Source: a virus. Taken from it: DNA of 22,646 nt. Every line of letters starts with the position of its first letter. Within the stretch, counting starts at the first letter, position 1. A model generated the notes under the pieces. It was not told the origin of the DNA. It searched no databases and saw only the letters and a list, made by a program, of their open reading frames with translations. The stretch covers positions 1 to 22,646 of IMG/VR virus record IMGVR_UViG_3300046472_000079. The stretch is one strand, 5' to 3'. This document shows positions 14,475-22,191 of this stretch, piece after piece. The position numbers were made by a program, and so were the translations under genes.

Positions 14475-16089
14475 AACATCGTTCCTCGCGTTTTATCTAA
14501 TCTGGGCGGACCGCATGCGCTGGACCGTCCCGGATGTGCACATCATTGCGTGTCACTGGCTGGAGAGCCGCGGCGACCTCGCAGTTCTGCGCTGCTTTCG
14601 CGGCTTCGGTAAATCGACGATCCTCGCGGTCTATAACGCCTGGTGCTATTACGAGAATCAGGCGTATCGGATACTCCACCAGTCCGAAGCTGATGGCACT
14701 GCCTATAAGACCAGCCGCGACACGCAGAACGTCATCCGCCGGCACCCGCTGACGTTCGACCTGCTGCCGCCCAATCAGGGTACCGTAGAGCAATGGTGGG
14801 TGATCGGCGCGACCGATCATCGGAACGCCAGCATGTACGCGAAGGGCATTCTGTCGAACGTGACCAGCGCGCGCGCCGATGAATGTCAGAACGATGACGT
14901 CGAGGTGCCGCGCAACATCCAGACGCCCGAGGCACGCGAGAAGCTGCGCTATCGCCTCGGCGAACAGACGCACATTCTGGTGCCGGGCGGCCGCAAGTTG
15001 TACATCGGCACGCCGCATACGCACGATTCCCTATACGACGAAATGGAGCGGCTCGGCGCGGACTGCCTGACGATCCGCATGTTCGAGCATGAGCACCGGA
15101 TCGATAACGCGACAGACGACCGTTATCAGGTGCCGTTCCATCCTGAATACGTGTTTTCGGGCATCGGCAAGCCTGCGCGCCTTCTGTCGGAGGGCGTCGA
15201 CTATTTTGTCGAGGAAGGCAACCGCGTCTGGTTCGCGCATCCGCCCGGCGCGCTGATTGACTTCTATGCCGGCTGCGCGTGGCCCGAGCGCTTCTCCAAG
15301 GCTGAACTCGAAAAGCGGCGCCGCGAGACGCGCACGATCAACGAGTGGGACAGCCAGTACCAGCTTCATTCGAAACCCGTCACTGAGTCGCGTCTCGATC
15401 CGGAGAAGATGCGGCCGTACGACGTGCAGCCGGTCGTCGAGCGCGCGAATCGCGAAGTGCGCATGATGCTTGGCGCGGCGCGCATTGTCAGCGCTCGCGC
15501 CTATTGGGACTGCGCTACGGGCAAGGCTGGGGGCGACGACTCGGCTGTGTCGCTGATCCTCGATGACGCGGCTGGAAATTATTACTGGCATGTCGCGCAA
15601 GCAATGCTCGGCGAGTACGCGGTGTTCTCCGAAAACAACGCGATGATCGTTGGCGGCCAAGTGATGCAGATTTGCGACCTGATCGAGCGCTACTCGATCC
15701 CGCAGATCTATGTCGAAACGAACGGCGTCGGGACATTCGCGCCGCAACTGTTGCGAAAAGCCATCAGCCAGCGGCGGCTTCAGTGTGGCGTGCTCGAGCG
15801 CACGGCGACCGTCAATAAGAACGAGAAGATCCTCGGCGGGCTCGAGGGGCCGCTGCGATCGGGCATCTTGTGGGCGCACGTTGACGTGCTCGACGGCCCG
15901 GTCTGGGACCAGATGAAGCAGTTCAATCCACTGATCAAGACGCAGCCAGACGATTTCATCGACTCTGGCGCTTCCGCGATTCTCGAAACACCTGTGCGTA
16001 TAGGCAAGTTGGTCGGGAATTCGACAGGCGACTCATCGCACGATTGGCGTCCATCAACGGGCGTTCATGAAGTGACGCTCGAAATGTAG
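14455..16089 (+). CDS. Large terminase subunit (packaging ATPase and nuclease)
   Basis: 544 residues from GTG 14455 (GTG 14464 also possible). The ATPase domain has the Walker A motif CFRGFGKST (about 47-55) and a Walker-B-like acidic stretch ADECQNDDVE (141-150). SEADGTAYKTSRDTQNVIR (77-95) is typical of this T7-like/BPP-1-like lineage. The RNase-H-fold nuclease domain shows YWDCATGKAGGDDSA (Asp352, Asp361/362), IYVETNGVGTF (Glu421) and PDDFIDSGASA (Asp499/500, Asp503). These are the expected acidic residues. The protein drives DNA into the procapsid and makes the packaging cuts. It overlaps the small subunit by 20 bases. Here the terminase pair lies after the ejection genes and before the tailspike. 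Confidence 0.95.
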   Translation: MQPVGRKTSFLAFYLIWADRMRWTVPDVHIIACHWLESRGDLAVLRCFRGFGKSTILAVYNAWCYYENQAYRILHQSEADGTAYKTSRDTQNVIRRHPLTFDLLPPNQGTVEQWWVIGATDHRNASMYAKGILSNVTSARADECQNDDVEVPRNIQTPEAREKLRYRLGEQTHILVPGGRKLYIGTPHTHDSLYDEMERLGADCLTIRMFEHEHRIDNATDDRYQVPFHPEYVFSGIGKPARLLSEGVDYFVEEGNRVWFAHPPGALIDFYAGCAWPERFSKAELEKRRRETRTINEWDSQYQLHSKPVTESRLDPEKMRPYDVQPVVERANREVRMMLGAARIVSARAYWDCATGKAGGDDSAVSLILDDAAGNYYWHVAQAMLGEYAVFSENNAMIVGGQVMQICDLIERYSIPQIYVETNGVGTFAPQLLRKAISQRRLQCGVLERTATVNKNEKILGGLEGPLRSGILWAHVDVLDGPVWDQMKQFNPLIKTQPDDFIDSGASAILETPVRIGKLVGNSTGDSSHDWRPSTGVHEVTLEM

Positions 16090-16105
16090 CGCCGCCCGGC
16101 GGCGC
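16089..16105 (+). other. GC-rich hairpin at the terminase stop
   Basis: GCGCCGC pairs with GCGGCGC around a three-base loop (CCG); it begins at the last base of the terminase stop codon. There is no T-tract. It may protect the message end or reduce coupling to the tailspike gene, whose own ribosome binding site (GAGAGG) follows. Confidence 0.4.
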
Positions 16106-16126
16106 GCCATAAAGAGAGGCCGCCGC

Positions 16127-18088
16127 GTGACAGTCCCAGTTCAAGACCCGATCATTTCTTCCGTGGGTAACGGCGTAACGACGCTGTTTCCCTTCCCATT
16201 TGCCATTATCGAAAGCGCGGACCTGAAGGTTCTGCTCGATGGTGGATTGCAGACGATCGGCTCCCAAATTTCGGTGAACGGTATCGGCTCGCCAAACGGC
16301 GGTTCTGTGGTCTTCTCAACCGCGCCAGCCGTAGGCAGCAAGATCATCATCTATCGCGACATTTCGATCGAGCGCGACACCGACTATCAGGACAACGGCG
16401 ATCTGCTGGCGGTCACCGTCAATGCTGACTTCGACAGAATCTGGATGGCGCTGCAGGACATCGGCGCCGCCAACACGCGAGCAATTCAATACCCGATAAC
16501 GGAATTTGCTCTCGACGGCACACTGCCGCCCGCGACCGAGCGAGCGGGGATGCTGCTTGGATTTGACTCCAGTGGCTTTCAGGAAATGGTGCCGCCGTCA
16601 GCGCAAATCGGCGCAGGCGATATGCGCTTCGAAAAAGGCTCGGACGGAAATCCCGGCTTCAAGGCTGGCGCCGACTTCACTCCCGACGTGTCGACCAGCC
16701 TTACACTTTCTCGCGCGCCGATCAGCAGTGCAAATTGCTGGGTGTACTGGGATGCGACGCCGCAACTGGACTTTACGCTCAGCGGCACGACTCTTGGTTT
16801 CCCAACGCCCATCCCGACCGGTGTTTCGCGCGTCTACGTACGTACCGGCACAACGCTGTCGATCGGCAAGCCGGCGCAGCAAACTGTCGGCGACGACGAA
16901 CTGATTTGGGGCGGGAGCCTTCGCAAGAATTTCACCTCCATCGCCAAACTGCGCGCGAATCTCGATGCCCGATTCCAATCCTGTTTTGTGACCGGCTACT
17001 ACAACCCGCTTGACGGCGGCGGTGGACCATACGAAGTGGATGCATCGGACACGACCAGTACGGATAACAAAGGCTCATGTATCGTCGATGCACTCGGCCG
17101 ACGCTGGAAGCTGAACACCGGCGCAGACTGGTATGTTGAGCAGTTCGGTGCGAAAGGCGACGGCGCGACGGATGACGCACCCGCGATCAACGCGGCTATT
17201 GCCGCGCTTCCTGATCACGGCGGCACGGTTCGCCTGCGTGGGAAAACGTATGCGGTCGGGTCCACTATCTCGATTGGCAACGGCGATGCGGGCTCGACCC
17301 CATCGACGAAAAACGGCGTGAAGCTGATCGGCACCGGCGGCGGCGCGGGCGCGTACGCGAATCCCACGCTGCTGCAGGTGATCGATAACGGCGGATCGGT
17401 GCCGTATGTCGATACCGTCATCTCGATCAAAGGCGCGATCGACAGCGTGCACCTGGAAGGCTTCAAGATTTATTGCCTTGGCGCACATGGATCGATGGCG
17501 AATACGGCCATTTTCATGCACTCGGCGACGGGTTGCCTGTTCCGCAACATTCACATGGAACAGTACGCGCTTACGGGTCTGTGGATCATGGCCGGCGTAG
17601 CGCCGACTGGCAACTACAACATCTCGAACGAGTTCCACCAGGTCAGCGGGATCAGTTCGATCAACGGCCACAACGGCCTGCTGATGGACGGTGTGTATTC
17701 GGTATCGAACGACACGTGGCTCAGCTCGTTTTACAACTGCCGATTCGACACGTTCACCGCGATCAATGCGAATGCCGGCTATTTCCACTTTGTCGACAGC
17801 TGCTCGTTCCATCGCTGCCACTTCGTCGGAAACAACACGGATGGCGTCGGGCTGTCCGGTTGCACTGGGGCGTATTTCAACGCGGTCGGTAACAACGGCT
17901 TCCCGTGCGGCCTCAACTTCCACTTCTGCTCGATTCTCTCGACTTTCGTGAATGAATCGGTGAGCGACAAGATCCGCCAGATCACGTTCGAAGGTTACGG
18001 GACGCTCGATAACGAAGCTGTTCCGACGCACCCGAAACTGATCGGGTACACGGACACAGGTGTTCGGTTCAACGGATGGGGGGCATAA
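16127..18088 (+). CDS. Tailspike: T7 fibre-type anchor fused to a pectate-lyase-type beta-helix
   Basis: 653 residues from a GTG start preceded by GAGAGG. Residues 1 to about 130 form a T7 gp17-type N-terminal anchor (VGNGVTTLFPFPFAIIESAD, LLDGGL, YRDISIERDTDYQDNGDLLA, NADFDRIWMALQDI) that docks on the short tail. A connector follows to about 335. VEQFGAKGDGATDDAPAINA (about 336-355) then opens a pectate-lyase-3-like right-handed beta-helix, continuing with GGTVRLRGKTYAVGSTISI and repeated short strands to about 600. Such proteins bind and usually cleave capsule, O-antigen or exopolysaccharide. The C-terminus is short (ends VRFNGWGA), with no visible chaperone domain. The polysaccharide target cannot be read from sequence. 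No catalytic residues can be assigned with certainty. Confidence 0.87.
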   Translation: MTVPVQDPIISSVGNGVTTLFPFPFAIIESADLKVLLDGGLQTIGSQISVNGIGSPNGGSVVFSTAPAVGSKIIIYRDISIERDTDYQDNGDLLAVTVNADFDRIWMALQDIGAANTRAIQYPITEFALDGTLPPATERAGMLLGFDSSGFQEMVPPSAQIGAGDMRFEKGSDGNPGFKAGADFTPDVSTSLTLSRAPISSANCWVYWDATPQLDFTLSGTTLGFPTPIPTGVSRVYVRTGTTLSIGKPAQQTVGDDELIWGGSLRKNFTSIAKLRANLDARFQSCFVTGYYNPLDGGGGPYEVDASDTTSTDNKGSCIVDALGRRWKLNTGADWYVEQFGAKGDGATDDAPAINAAIAALPDHGGTVRLRGKTYAVGSTISIGNGDAGSTPSTKNGVKLIGTGGGAGAYANPTLLQVIDNGGSVPYVDTVISIKGAIDSVHLEGFKIYCLGAHGSMANTAIFMHSATGCLFRNIHMEQYALTGLWIMAGVAPTGNYNISNEFHQVSGISSINGHNGLLMDGVYSVSNDTWLSSFYNCRFDTFTAINANAGYFHFVDSCSFHRCHFVGNNTDGVGLSGCTGAYFNAVGNNGFPCGLNFHFCSILSTFVNESVSDKIRQITFEGYGTLDNEAVPTHPKLIGYTDTGVRFNGWGA

Positions 18089-18090
18089 GC

Positions 18091-18417
18091 ATGGATGCTC
18101 CGCACAAGGCTAGGTGGCTCGACACGAACGTCAACGTTCAGTCGCTGTTCTTCGCCTTGATTGCCGGCGGCGCGGTAGTCATGTGGTACACGCTCGTCGG
18201 TCGCGTGTCCACGCTCGAGGAGCACGACAAGCAGCAGGAAGTTCACTTCACGCAGATAGAGCGGTCACTGGACCAGCAGCGCACGGACGTGAAAGAGCAG
18301 CTGCGCGGCATAGGTCAGGACGTGAAGGACACGAACAACAAGATCGACGCGCTGACCCAGCAGCTAATCCTGAGTAGCGCCGGCAATCGGGCCGATACAA
18401 AGAGGTGGGCACGATGA
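18091..18417 (+). CDS. Small membrane protein with one TM segment and coiled coil, lysis block
   Basis: 108 residues from ATG 18091, with a G-run upstream; an in-frame ATG at 18076 overlaps the tailspike end and is less likely. One hydrophobic segment (VQSLFFALIAGGAVVMWYTL, about 16-35) is followed by a long heptad-like polar helix from about 38 to 98 (VGRVSTLEEHDKQQEVHFTQ, then QLRGIGQDVKDTNNKIDALT). Its start places the helix in either the cytoplasm or periplasm; positive residues before the TM suggest an inside N-terminus and a periplasmic helix. It precedes the holin by an ATGA overlap. It could be a holin partner, antiholin or another membrane lysis factor. I do not recognise a named family. 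Confidence 0.65.
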   Translation: MDAPHKARWLDTNVNVQSLFFALIAGGAVVMWYTLVGRVSTLEEHDKQQEVHFTQIERSLDQQRTDVKEQLRGIGQDVKDTNNKIDALTQQLILSSAGNRADTKRWAR

Positions 18418-18671
18418 AAATCACTCTCGCAGATAACTGGCGCCAGCTCCACAAGCGCGGCACCGTAATCGCGGCCGGCGCTTTCGCGGCGATCACTGCA
18501 TTCGGTCCTTCGCTGATCGACGCATGGAACGCGGTGCCGCCAGATCTGAAGGCGGCGCTGCCGCAGGGCACTGCACGCTACGTCTCGACGGCAGCATTCG
18601 TGCTGATGATCTTCGTGCGCTACACGGCGATCCGCCGCGACCCGAAAGGCGGCGACGATGGCCCGCATTGA
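18414..18671 (+). CDS. Holin candidate, two hydrophobic segments
   Basis: 85 residues; ATG 18414 overlaps the previous stop (ATGA), with AGAGG upstream. Two hydrophobic segments are visible: GTVIAAGAFAAITAFGPSLI (about 16-35) and ARYVSTAAFVLMIFVRYTAI (about 54-73). Between them is a short linker with PPDLKAALPQG; the tail is charged (RRDPKGGDDGPH). Size, topology and the gene immediately following, an endolysin that overlaps it by 14 bases, are those of a small phage holin. A holin forms holes in the inner membrane at a set time. The endolysin shows no secretion signal, so it would need this release path. Assignment to a specific holin family is not made. Confidence 0.75.
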   Translation: MKITLADNWRQLHKRGTVIAAGAFAAITAFGPSLIDAWNAVPPDLKAALPQGTARYVSTAAFVLMIFVRYTAIRRDPKGGDDGPH

Positions 18672-19146
18672 CGCTCAGGCGGCTGGCGGTGCGAATCGCG
18701 TGGCCTTCCTTGACATGATCGCTTTCAGCGAGATTGGCGCTCAACTGCTCGCCCTGAGCGACGACGGCTACAACGTTCTGGTCGGCAGCACCCCGGCCAA
18801 GCCGCTGCTGCTCAAAAGCTACGCGGACCATCCGAACGTGTTGAATGCGGCGCTGCATTCGACGGCGGCCGGGCGGTACCAGATCCTGTATCGATGGTGG
18901 CGCATCTACAAGGCGCAAATGTTTCTGCGCGACTTCTCGCCGATTTCGCAGGATCGGTATGCGCTCCAGCAATTGAAAGAGCATGGGGCGTTGCCCTATA
19001 TCGACTCTGGACGCATCGAGCTCGCCGTGTCGAAGTGCGCCAACGTGTGGGCCAGCCTTCCCGGCGCCGGATATGGCCAGCACGAAAACCAATTGGCGCA
19101 CTTGCAGGCGGCTTATCAGGCCGCCGGCGGAGAGGTGTCTGTATGA
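18658..19146 (+). CDS. Endolysin, lambda R-like lytic transglycosylase (GH104 type)
   Basis: 162 residues; ATG 18658 lies inside the end of the holin gene (14-base overlap), with AGGCGG upstream. It closely follows lambda R: FLDMIAFSE, DGYNVLVG, TAAGRYQILYRWWRIYKAQ, LRDFSPISQDRYALQQLKE, GALPYIDSG and NVWASLPGAGYGQHENQL. Glu25 in FSEIG corresponds to the catalytic Glu of lambda R (SEGT). The enzyme cleaves the glycan strand to give 1,6-anhydro ends. There is no signal peptide or SAR segment, so export depends on the holin. The usual EGT is EIG followed by a few different residues, a small variation near the active site. Its stop overlaps the Rz-like start (ATGA). Confidence 0.95.
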   Translation: MARIDAQAAGGANRVAFLDMIAFSEIGAQLLALSDDGYNVLVGSTPAKPLLLKSYADHPNVLNAALHSTAAGRYQILYRWWRIYKAQMFLRDFSPISQDRYALQQLKEHGALPYIDSGRIELAVSKCANVWASLPGAGYGQHENQLAHLQAAYQAAGGEVSV

Positions 19147-19454
19147 CGATCATCGTTGCATTCATCGTCGCGCACATTGGCGCGATCTTGGGCGGCCTCG
19201 CCGGTGTCGCCGGTGTTCTGTTCGGCGCCTTTCGAAGCCAACAGGCGAAAACGAAATCCGCTGAAGCTGACGCTGCCAAAGCTCAAGCCGCCCAGCAGGT
19301 GGCCGCGCAACAGGTCGCCGAGACGCAGGCTAATGCCGATGCTCAGAAGGCCGGCAGTGACGCCGCAGCAGCGCGCACCGACATCGACAACGCGATCGCC
19401 GCTAAACCAACCGACGAGGTGCGAAATGAACTTCAGGATTGGACTCGCAAGTAG
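19143..19454 (+). CDS. Rz-like inner-membrane spanin
   Basis: 103 residues from ATG 19143, which overlaps the endolysin stop (ATGA). A longer open frame upstream lies in the endolysin gene and is not used. The N-terminus FIVAHIGAILGGLAGVAGVL is a membrane anchor. It is followed by an Ala/Gln-rich helix with heptad character (AAKAQAAQQVAAQQVAETQA), then DIDNAIAAKPTDEVRNELQD. One TM plus a periplasmic coiled coil is the plan of Rz-type i-spanins, which join with Rz1 to fuse the two membranes at lysis. A lipoprotein gene starts inside its 3' end in another frame, the classic Rz/Rz1 layout. It is shorter than lambda Rz (153). Confidence 0.82.
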   Translation: MTIIVAFIVAHIGAILGGLAGVAGVLFGAFRSQQAKTKSAEADAAKAQAAQQVAAQQVAETQANADAQKAGSDAAAARTDIDNAIAAKPTDEVRNELQDWTRK

Positions 19455-19671
19455 CGCGTTGTTTGCGCTGGCGGCGTGCCAGTCGTGCCCGACCGTCACG
19501 GCGCCGCCGCCCGAGGTCATCACCAAAACCCGTGTCGTCGATACGTCGTGCGATTGGGTCAAGCCGATCTATCTCGACAAGACCGACGTCCTGTCTGACG
19601 CGACCGCGAAAGCGATCCTCGCACACGACCAGGCTGGCGCCAAGAATTGCAACTGGAAACCGCTCAAATGA
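19426..19671 (+). CDS. Rz1-like outer-membrane spanin lipoprotein
   Basis: 81 residues; ATG 19426 preceded by GAGG, starting inside the Rz-like gene (29-base overlap, different frame). The N-terminal signal ends in the lipobox LAAC, so Cys18 should be lipidated. Mature residues include a short proline-rich part (TVTAPPPEV) and CDWVKPIYLDKTDVLSDATA, then AILAHDQAGAKNC. The proline-rich lipoprotein overlapping Rz is the mark of an Rz1-type o-spanin. The mature part is longer than that of lambda Rz1 (about 40), and it has four further cysteines. The stop overlaps the next gene's start (ATGA). Confidence 0.82.
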   Translation: MNFRIGLASSALFALAACQSCPTVTAPPPEVITKTRVVDTSCDWVKPIYLDKTDVLSDATAKAILAHDQAGAKNCNWKPLK

Positions 19672-20678
19672 AAAGACTTCTCATCGCTGCGCTGTTCGCG
19701 CTCTCGTCGACGGTCTTTGCCGCGACGCTCAATCCCATCCAACTCCTGAACCCGGCTGGCTCGACCGCAGGTCAGGCGATCGTCTCGACCGGTCCGAGCA
19801 CTCCGCCGGGTTGGACGAAAGTCGCGGCCACAAGCGGCGCCTCGTTCACCGGCAACATTGCGTTCTCGTATCCGACCGCGGCCACGCAGCTCGGCGTCGT
19901 CTGGCAGAACAATGGCAGCACCCGCTGGCTGTTCCAGAATGACGGAGTCGCAGAGAGCGGTTCGAACGCAGGTAGCAATCTGGTCATCGGGAGATTTTCC
20001 GACGCCGGCTCGTTCCTGTCGTCGCCACTGAGCATCACCCGTTCGACCGGCCTGGTTACGATGCCGAACGGCGCCGCGATCACCGGTGGCTCGATCACCA
20101 GCGCGACCAGCATTTCGACGTCGAACGCCACCATTTCGGGCGGTGCGATTTCAGGCGTCACCCTGTCGGGTGCTTCGATCACGAACTCGCCTATCAGCGG
20201 CGCGGCCGGATCGTTCACGACGCTCGGCGCCACTGGCCTGATCAATCCGACAAGCTCGATCGGCATCAAGGGCACCGCGACGAACGATAGCCCTGCTGCG
20301 GGCAGCATCGGGGAATCGGCTAGCAACACAACCGGCCCGACCTCGGCCACTACCGGAACGACGCTTAACGCGACCTCCGTCCCGCTTACTGCAGGGAACT
20401 GGATGGTTCAATGCTCGGCATTGTTCACGCCCGCCGCGAGCACCGTGACGTCGGTAATATTCGTCTCGGTGAATACTGTGTCGGCGACAAATGGCGGACT
20501 CGGCGCCAACACGCAATTGGTGGCTTCGTTCGTGAACGGTCAGCAGCAGACTATCAACAGCCCATGGGTCAATGTGAAACTGGCTTCGTCGGGGACGGTC
20601 TATTGCCCGTCGTTCGCCAGCTTTTCCACTTCAACGATGACAATTAGCGGCGCCATTAGCGCGGTGCGCATCCGCTGA
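19668..20678 (+). CDS. Secreted fibre-like protein with signal peptide
   Basis: 336 residues; ATG 19668 overlaps the Rz1-like stop (ATGA). A TTG at 19647 would put seven residues before the signal and is less likely. MKRLLIAALFALSSTVFA is a clear Sec signal peptide with likely cleavage near residue 18-19. Next comes TLNPIQLLNPAGSTAGQAIV, a low-complexity Ser/Gly/Ile repeat region (about 136-190) like a beta-helical fibre shaft, then GIKGTATNDSPAAGSIGE and a beta-rich C-terminal domain (about 225-336). The latter resembles terminal domains of phage fibres (LTAGNWMVQC...). A signal peptide on a fibre-like protein is unusual, because virion proteins normally stay cytoplasmic. It could coat the cell surface, act after lysis, or be a receptor-like decoy. 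I do not know its function. Confidence 0.75.
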   Translation: MKRLLIAALFALSSTVFAATLNPIQLLNPAGSTAGQAIVSTGPSTPPGWTKVAATSGASFTGNIAFSYPTAATQLGVVWQNNGSTRWLFQNDGVAESGSNAGSNLVIGRFSDAGSFLSSPLSITRSTGLVTMPNGAAITGGSITSATSISTSNATISGGAISGVTLSGASITNSPISGAAGSFTTLGATGLINPTSSIGIKGTATNDSPAAGSIGESASNTTGPTSATTGTTLNATSVPLTAGNWMVQCSALFTPAASTVTSVIFVSVNTVSATNGGLGANTQLVASFVNGQQQTINSPWVNVKLASSGTVYCPSFASFSTSTMTISGAISAVRIR

Positions 20679-20684
20679 AATGAA

Positions 20685-20716
20685 GGGGAAACCCGGTCCT
20701 TACCTCAAGTTTCCCC
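20685..20716 (+). terminator. Hairpin ending the late operon (no T-run)
   Basis: GGGGAAAC pairs perfectly with GTTTCCCC across a 16-base loop. Outside it, ATGAA and TTTCAT could pair further with a small bulge. The downstream side has only scattered T residues, so as an intrinsic terminator it is imperfect. It lies directly after the last late gene and before the acyltransferase. Confidence 0.5.
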
Positions 20717-20737
20717 ATCCTTTCATAGTGTTACAAT
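20709..20737 (+). promoter_or_regulatory. Possible promoter of the acyltransferase gene
   Basis: TACAAT (20732-20737) is a good -10 hexamer. With a 17-base spacer the -35 would be GTTTCC, a weak match that also forms the 3' arm of the hairpin. A separate promoter fits expression from the lysogen, but the -35 is poor. Confidence 0.25.
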
Positions 20738-20765
20738 CGCCCGCATTGGTAATACGAGCCGGATA

Positions 20766-21869
20766 ATGCCCGGCATACGGGCGATGACTCACCCCAAATC
20801 CGGCCGCATCGCAGGCCTAGACGGGCTCCGCGCGCTGTCGGTTCTCGCAGTCTTCCTATCCCACACCGGTCTTGCTGGCGTCGATGGCGGATTTATTGGC
20901 GTCGATGTGTTCTTCGTCCTGAGCGGCTTCCTGATTACGCGCCTGCTGGCTGCAGAGTATTCGCGCGAGCACCGCATCAGTCTTGCCGCCTTCTACGGAC
21001 GACGGGCCCGGCGCCTCTATCCGGCACTGTTCGGTGTGCTGGCAGCGGTGGCGATCTACTGCTCATTCTTCGAACCACGCCTGAGCGGCTCGTTGGAAGT
21101 CTTTCCAGCGCTTCTCTATGTGATGAATTGGGTTCGGGCATTCGGCGGTTATGATGCCGCGCTGACCGGGCACACCTGGTCGCTGGCGATCGAAGAACAG
21201 TTCTATCTTTTGTGGCCGCTCGTTCTGCTGGGTCTACTGAAGCTCGACCGGCGCCGCGCGCTGATCGGCCTGGTGGCGATCGCGCTGACGTTATGCGCAT
21301 GGCGCTACTGGCTGTTCTCCGTCGACCATGTGCGACTCGCGCGGATCTATTCGGGCTTCGACACCCACACGGACGGGCTTATCTACGGCGCATTGCTTGC
21401 GCTCATGAGTCGCGACTGGCTGCGAAAGGTCGGCTATCTTTGGCCGCTCGGTGCCGCTTACCTGTGTGTGGCGCTGTTCAATCCGCACGCGGTTAGATTT
21501 GCGGTGAATCCGCACGGCTATGCTGTCACGGCGATCGCCGCAGCGCTGGTGATCGCGCGCGTGGTGTCTGCGCAGTCGTCGCTGCTGGTTCGTGGCCTGG
21601 ATGTCGCACCGCTGTCGGGGCTCGGCCGGGTGTCCTACGGCTTCTATCTGTGGCACTACCCCGTAATCCACGTGATGCTATACGGCGGCCATGACCCGGT
21701 GATGGCATTCTTTGGCGGCTTCGCCTATCCCAAGCTTATGATGGTCGCCTCGACCTTCGCCGTCTCGCTGGCATTCACGCTGGTGTCGTGGTTCGTGATC
21801 GAGAAGCCGGCGATGCGGCTGCGCTTCCCGCGACGAGCTGACCCGGAACCTCAGCTCCAAACACGCTGA
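20766..21869 (+). CDS. Membrane O-acyltransferase (OafA/YrhL family), probable lysogenic conversion
   Basis: 367 residues from ATG 20766; ATG 20784 (MTHPKSGRIAGLDGLRAL) is equally plausible, and neither has a strong ribosome binding site. It is a typical acyltransferase-3 protein of about ten TM segments. Seen are IAGLDGLRALSVLAVFLSHT (His33), GGFIGVDVFFVLSGFLITRL, FYGRRARRLYPALF, HTWSLAIEEQFYLLWPLVLL (His136, Glu143/144), DTHTDGLIYGALLAL and YGFYLWHYPVI. The family moves acetyl or other acyl groups onto sugars across the inner membrane. Phage members modify O-antigen and change serotype or receptor. There is no SGNH domain. It lies between the late operon and the integrase, the usual spot for conversion genes, with a possible promoter of its own. 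Target sugar unknown. Confidence 0.9.
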   Translation: MPGIRAMTHPKSGRIAGLDGLRALSVLAVFLSHTGLAGVDGGFIGVDVFFVLSGFLITRLLAAEYSREHRISLAAFYGRRARRLYPALFGVLAAVAIYCSFFEPRLSGSLEVFPALLYVMNWVRAFGGYDAALTGHTWSLAIEEQFYLLWPLVLLGLLKLDRRRALIGLVAIALTLCAWRYWLFSVDHVRLARIYSGFDTHTDGLIYGALLALMSRDWLRKVGYLWPLGAAYLCVALFNPHAVRFAVNPHGYAVTAIAAALVIARVVSAQSSLLVRGLDVAPLSGLGRVSYGFYLWHYPVIHVMLYGGHDPVMAFFGGFAYPKLMMVASTFAVSLAFTLVSWFVIEKPAMRLRFPRRADPEPQLQTR

Positions 21870-22191
21870 CAACGAACGACCGCATGAGCGCGACGAGTGG
21901 TGTCGCGCCCGCGGCGTGATCTGCCTGGAATCCATCGTCAAGCGATCCGGTAAGACAGATCCCATTTCGGCCCGCGCTCATGCGGTCGATGACTGCGCCG
22001 GCGACGCCCCAATCTGTCGAGTAAGGTGGCGCGACGCCCGGTCCGCTGCCGACCGGATAGTCTCGCGGGTCGAAGTATTGCGCGGTGTCTACGCTCACCG
22101 GCTCGAACCGCTTGCTGCGATCGATGGGTGTTTGCAGGGCGCGCGATACCCAATAGTCGAGCAGGGTGCCTTCGAGAGTTTTCGTTTTCAC
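21775..22191 (-). CDS. DUF2591 (NinX-like) phage protein
   Basis: 138 residues on the minus strand from a GTG at 22191. The open frame continues to a GTG at 22335, but that extension (FFGPFRPLLYRCGRT...) looks non-coding, and the family starts near LEGTLLDYWVSRAL. Family features are LLDYWVSRA (10-18), YSTDWGVAGAVIDRM (57-71) and ALMRSFVVSVFGAEV (101-115). Length suits the family plus about 20 extra residues. The function of DUF2591 proteins is not established; they occur in early or accessory regions of temperate phages. The last 95 bases overlap the 3' end of the convergent acyltransferase gene. No good ribosome binding site is seen at either start. Confidence 0.72.
   Translation of the reverse strand: MKTKTLEGTLLDYWVSRALQTPIDRSKRFEPVSVDTAQYFDPRDYPVGSGPGVAPPYSTDWGVAGAVIDRMSAGRNGICLTGSLDDGFQADHAAGATPLVALMRSFVVSVFGAEVPGQLVAGSAAASPASRSRTTTPA

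Noticed and set aside
17075-18031. 318-codon minus-strand open frame opposite the tailspike
   Set aside because: Arg/Val-rich translation with no motif; the tailspike frame has clear anchor and beta-helix motifs.
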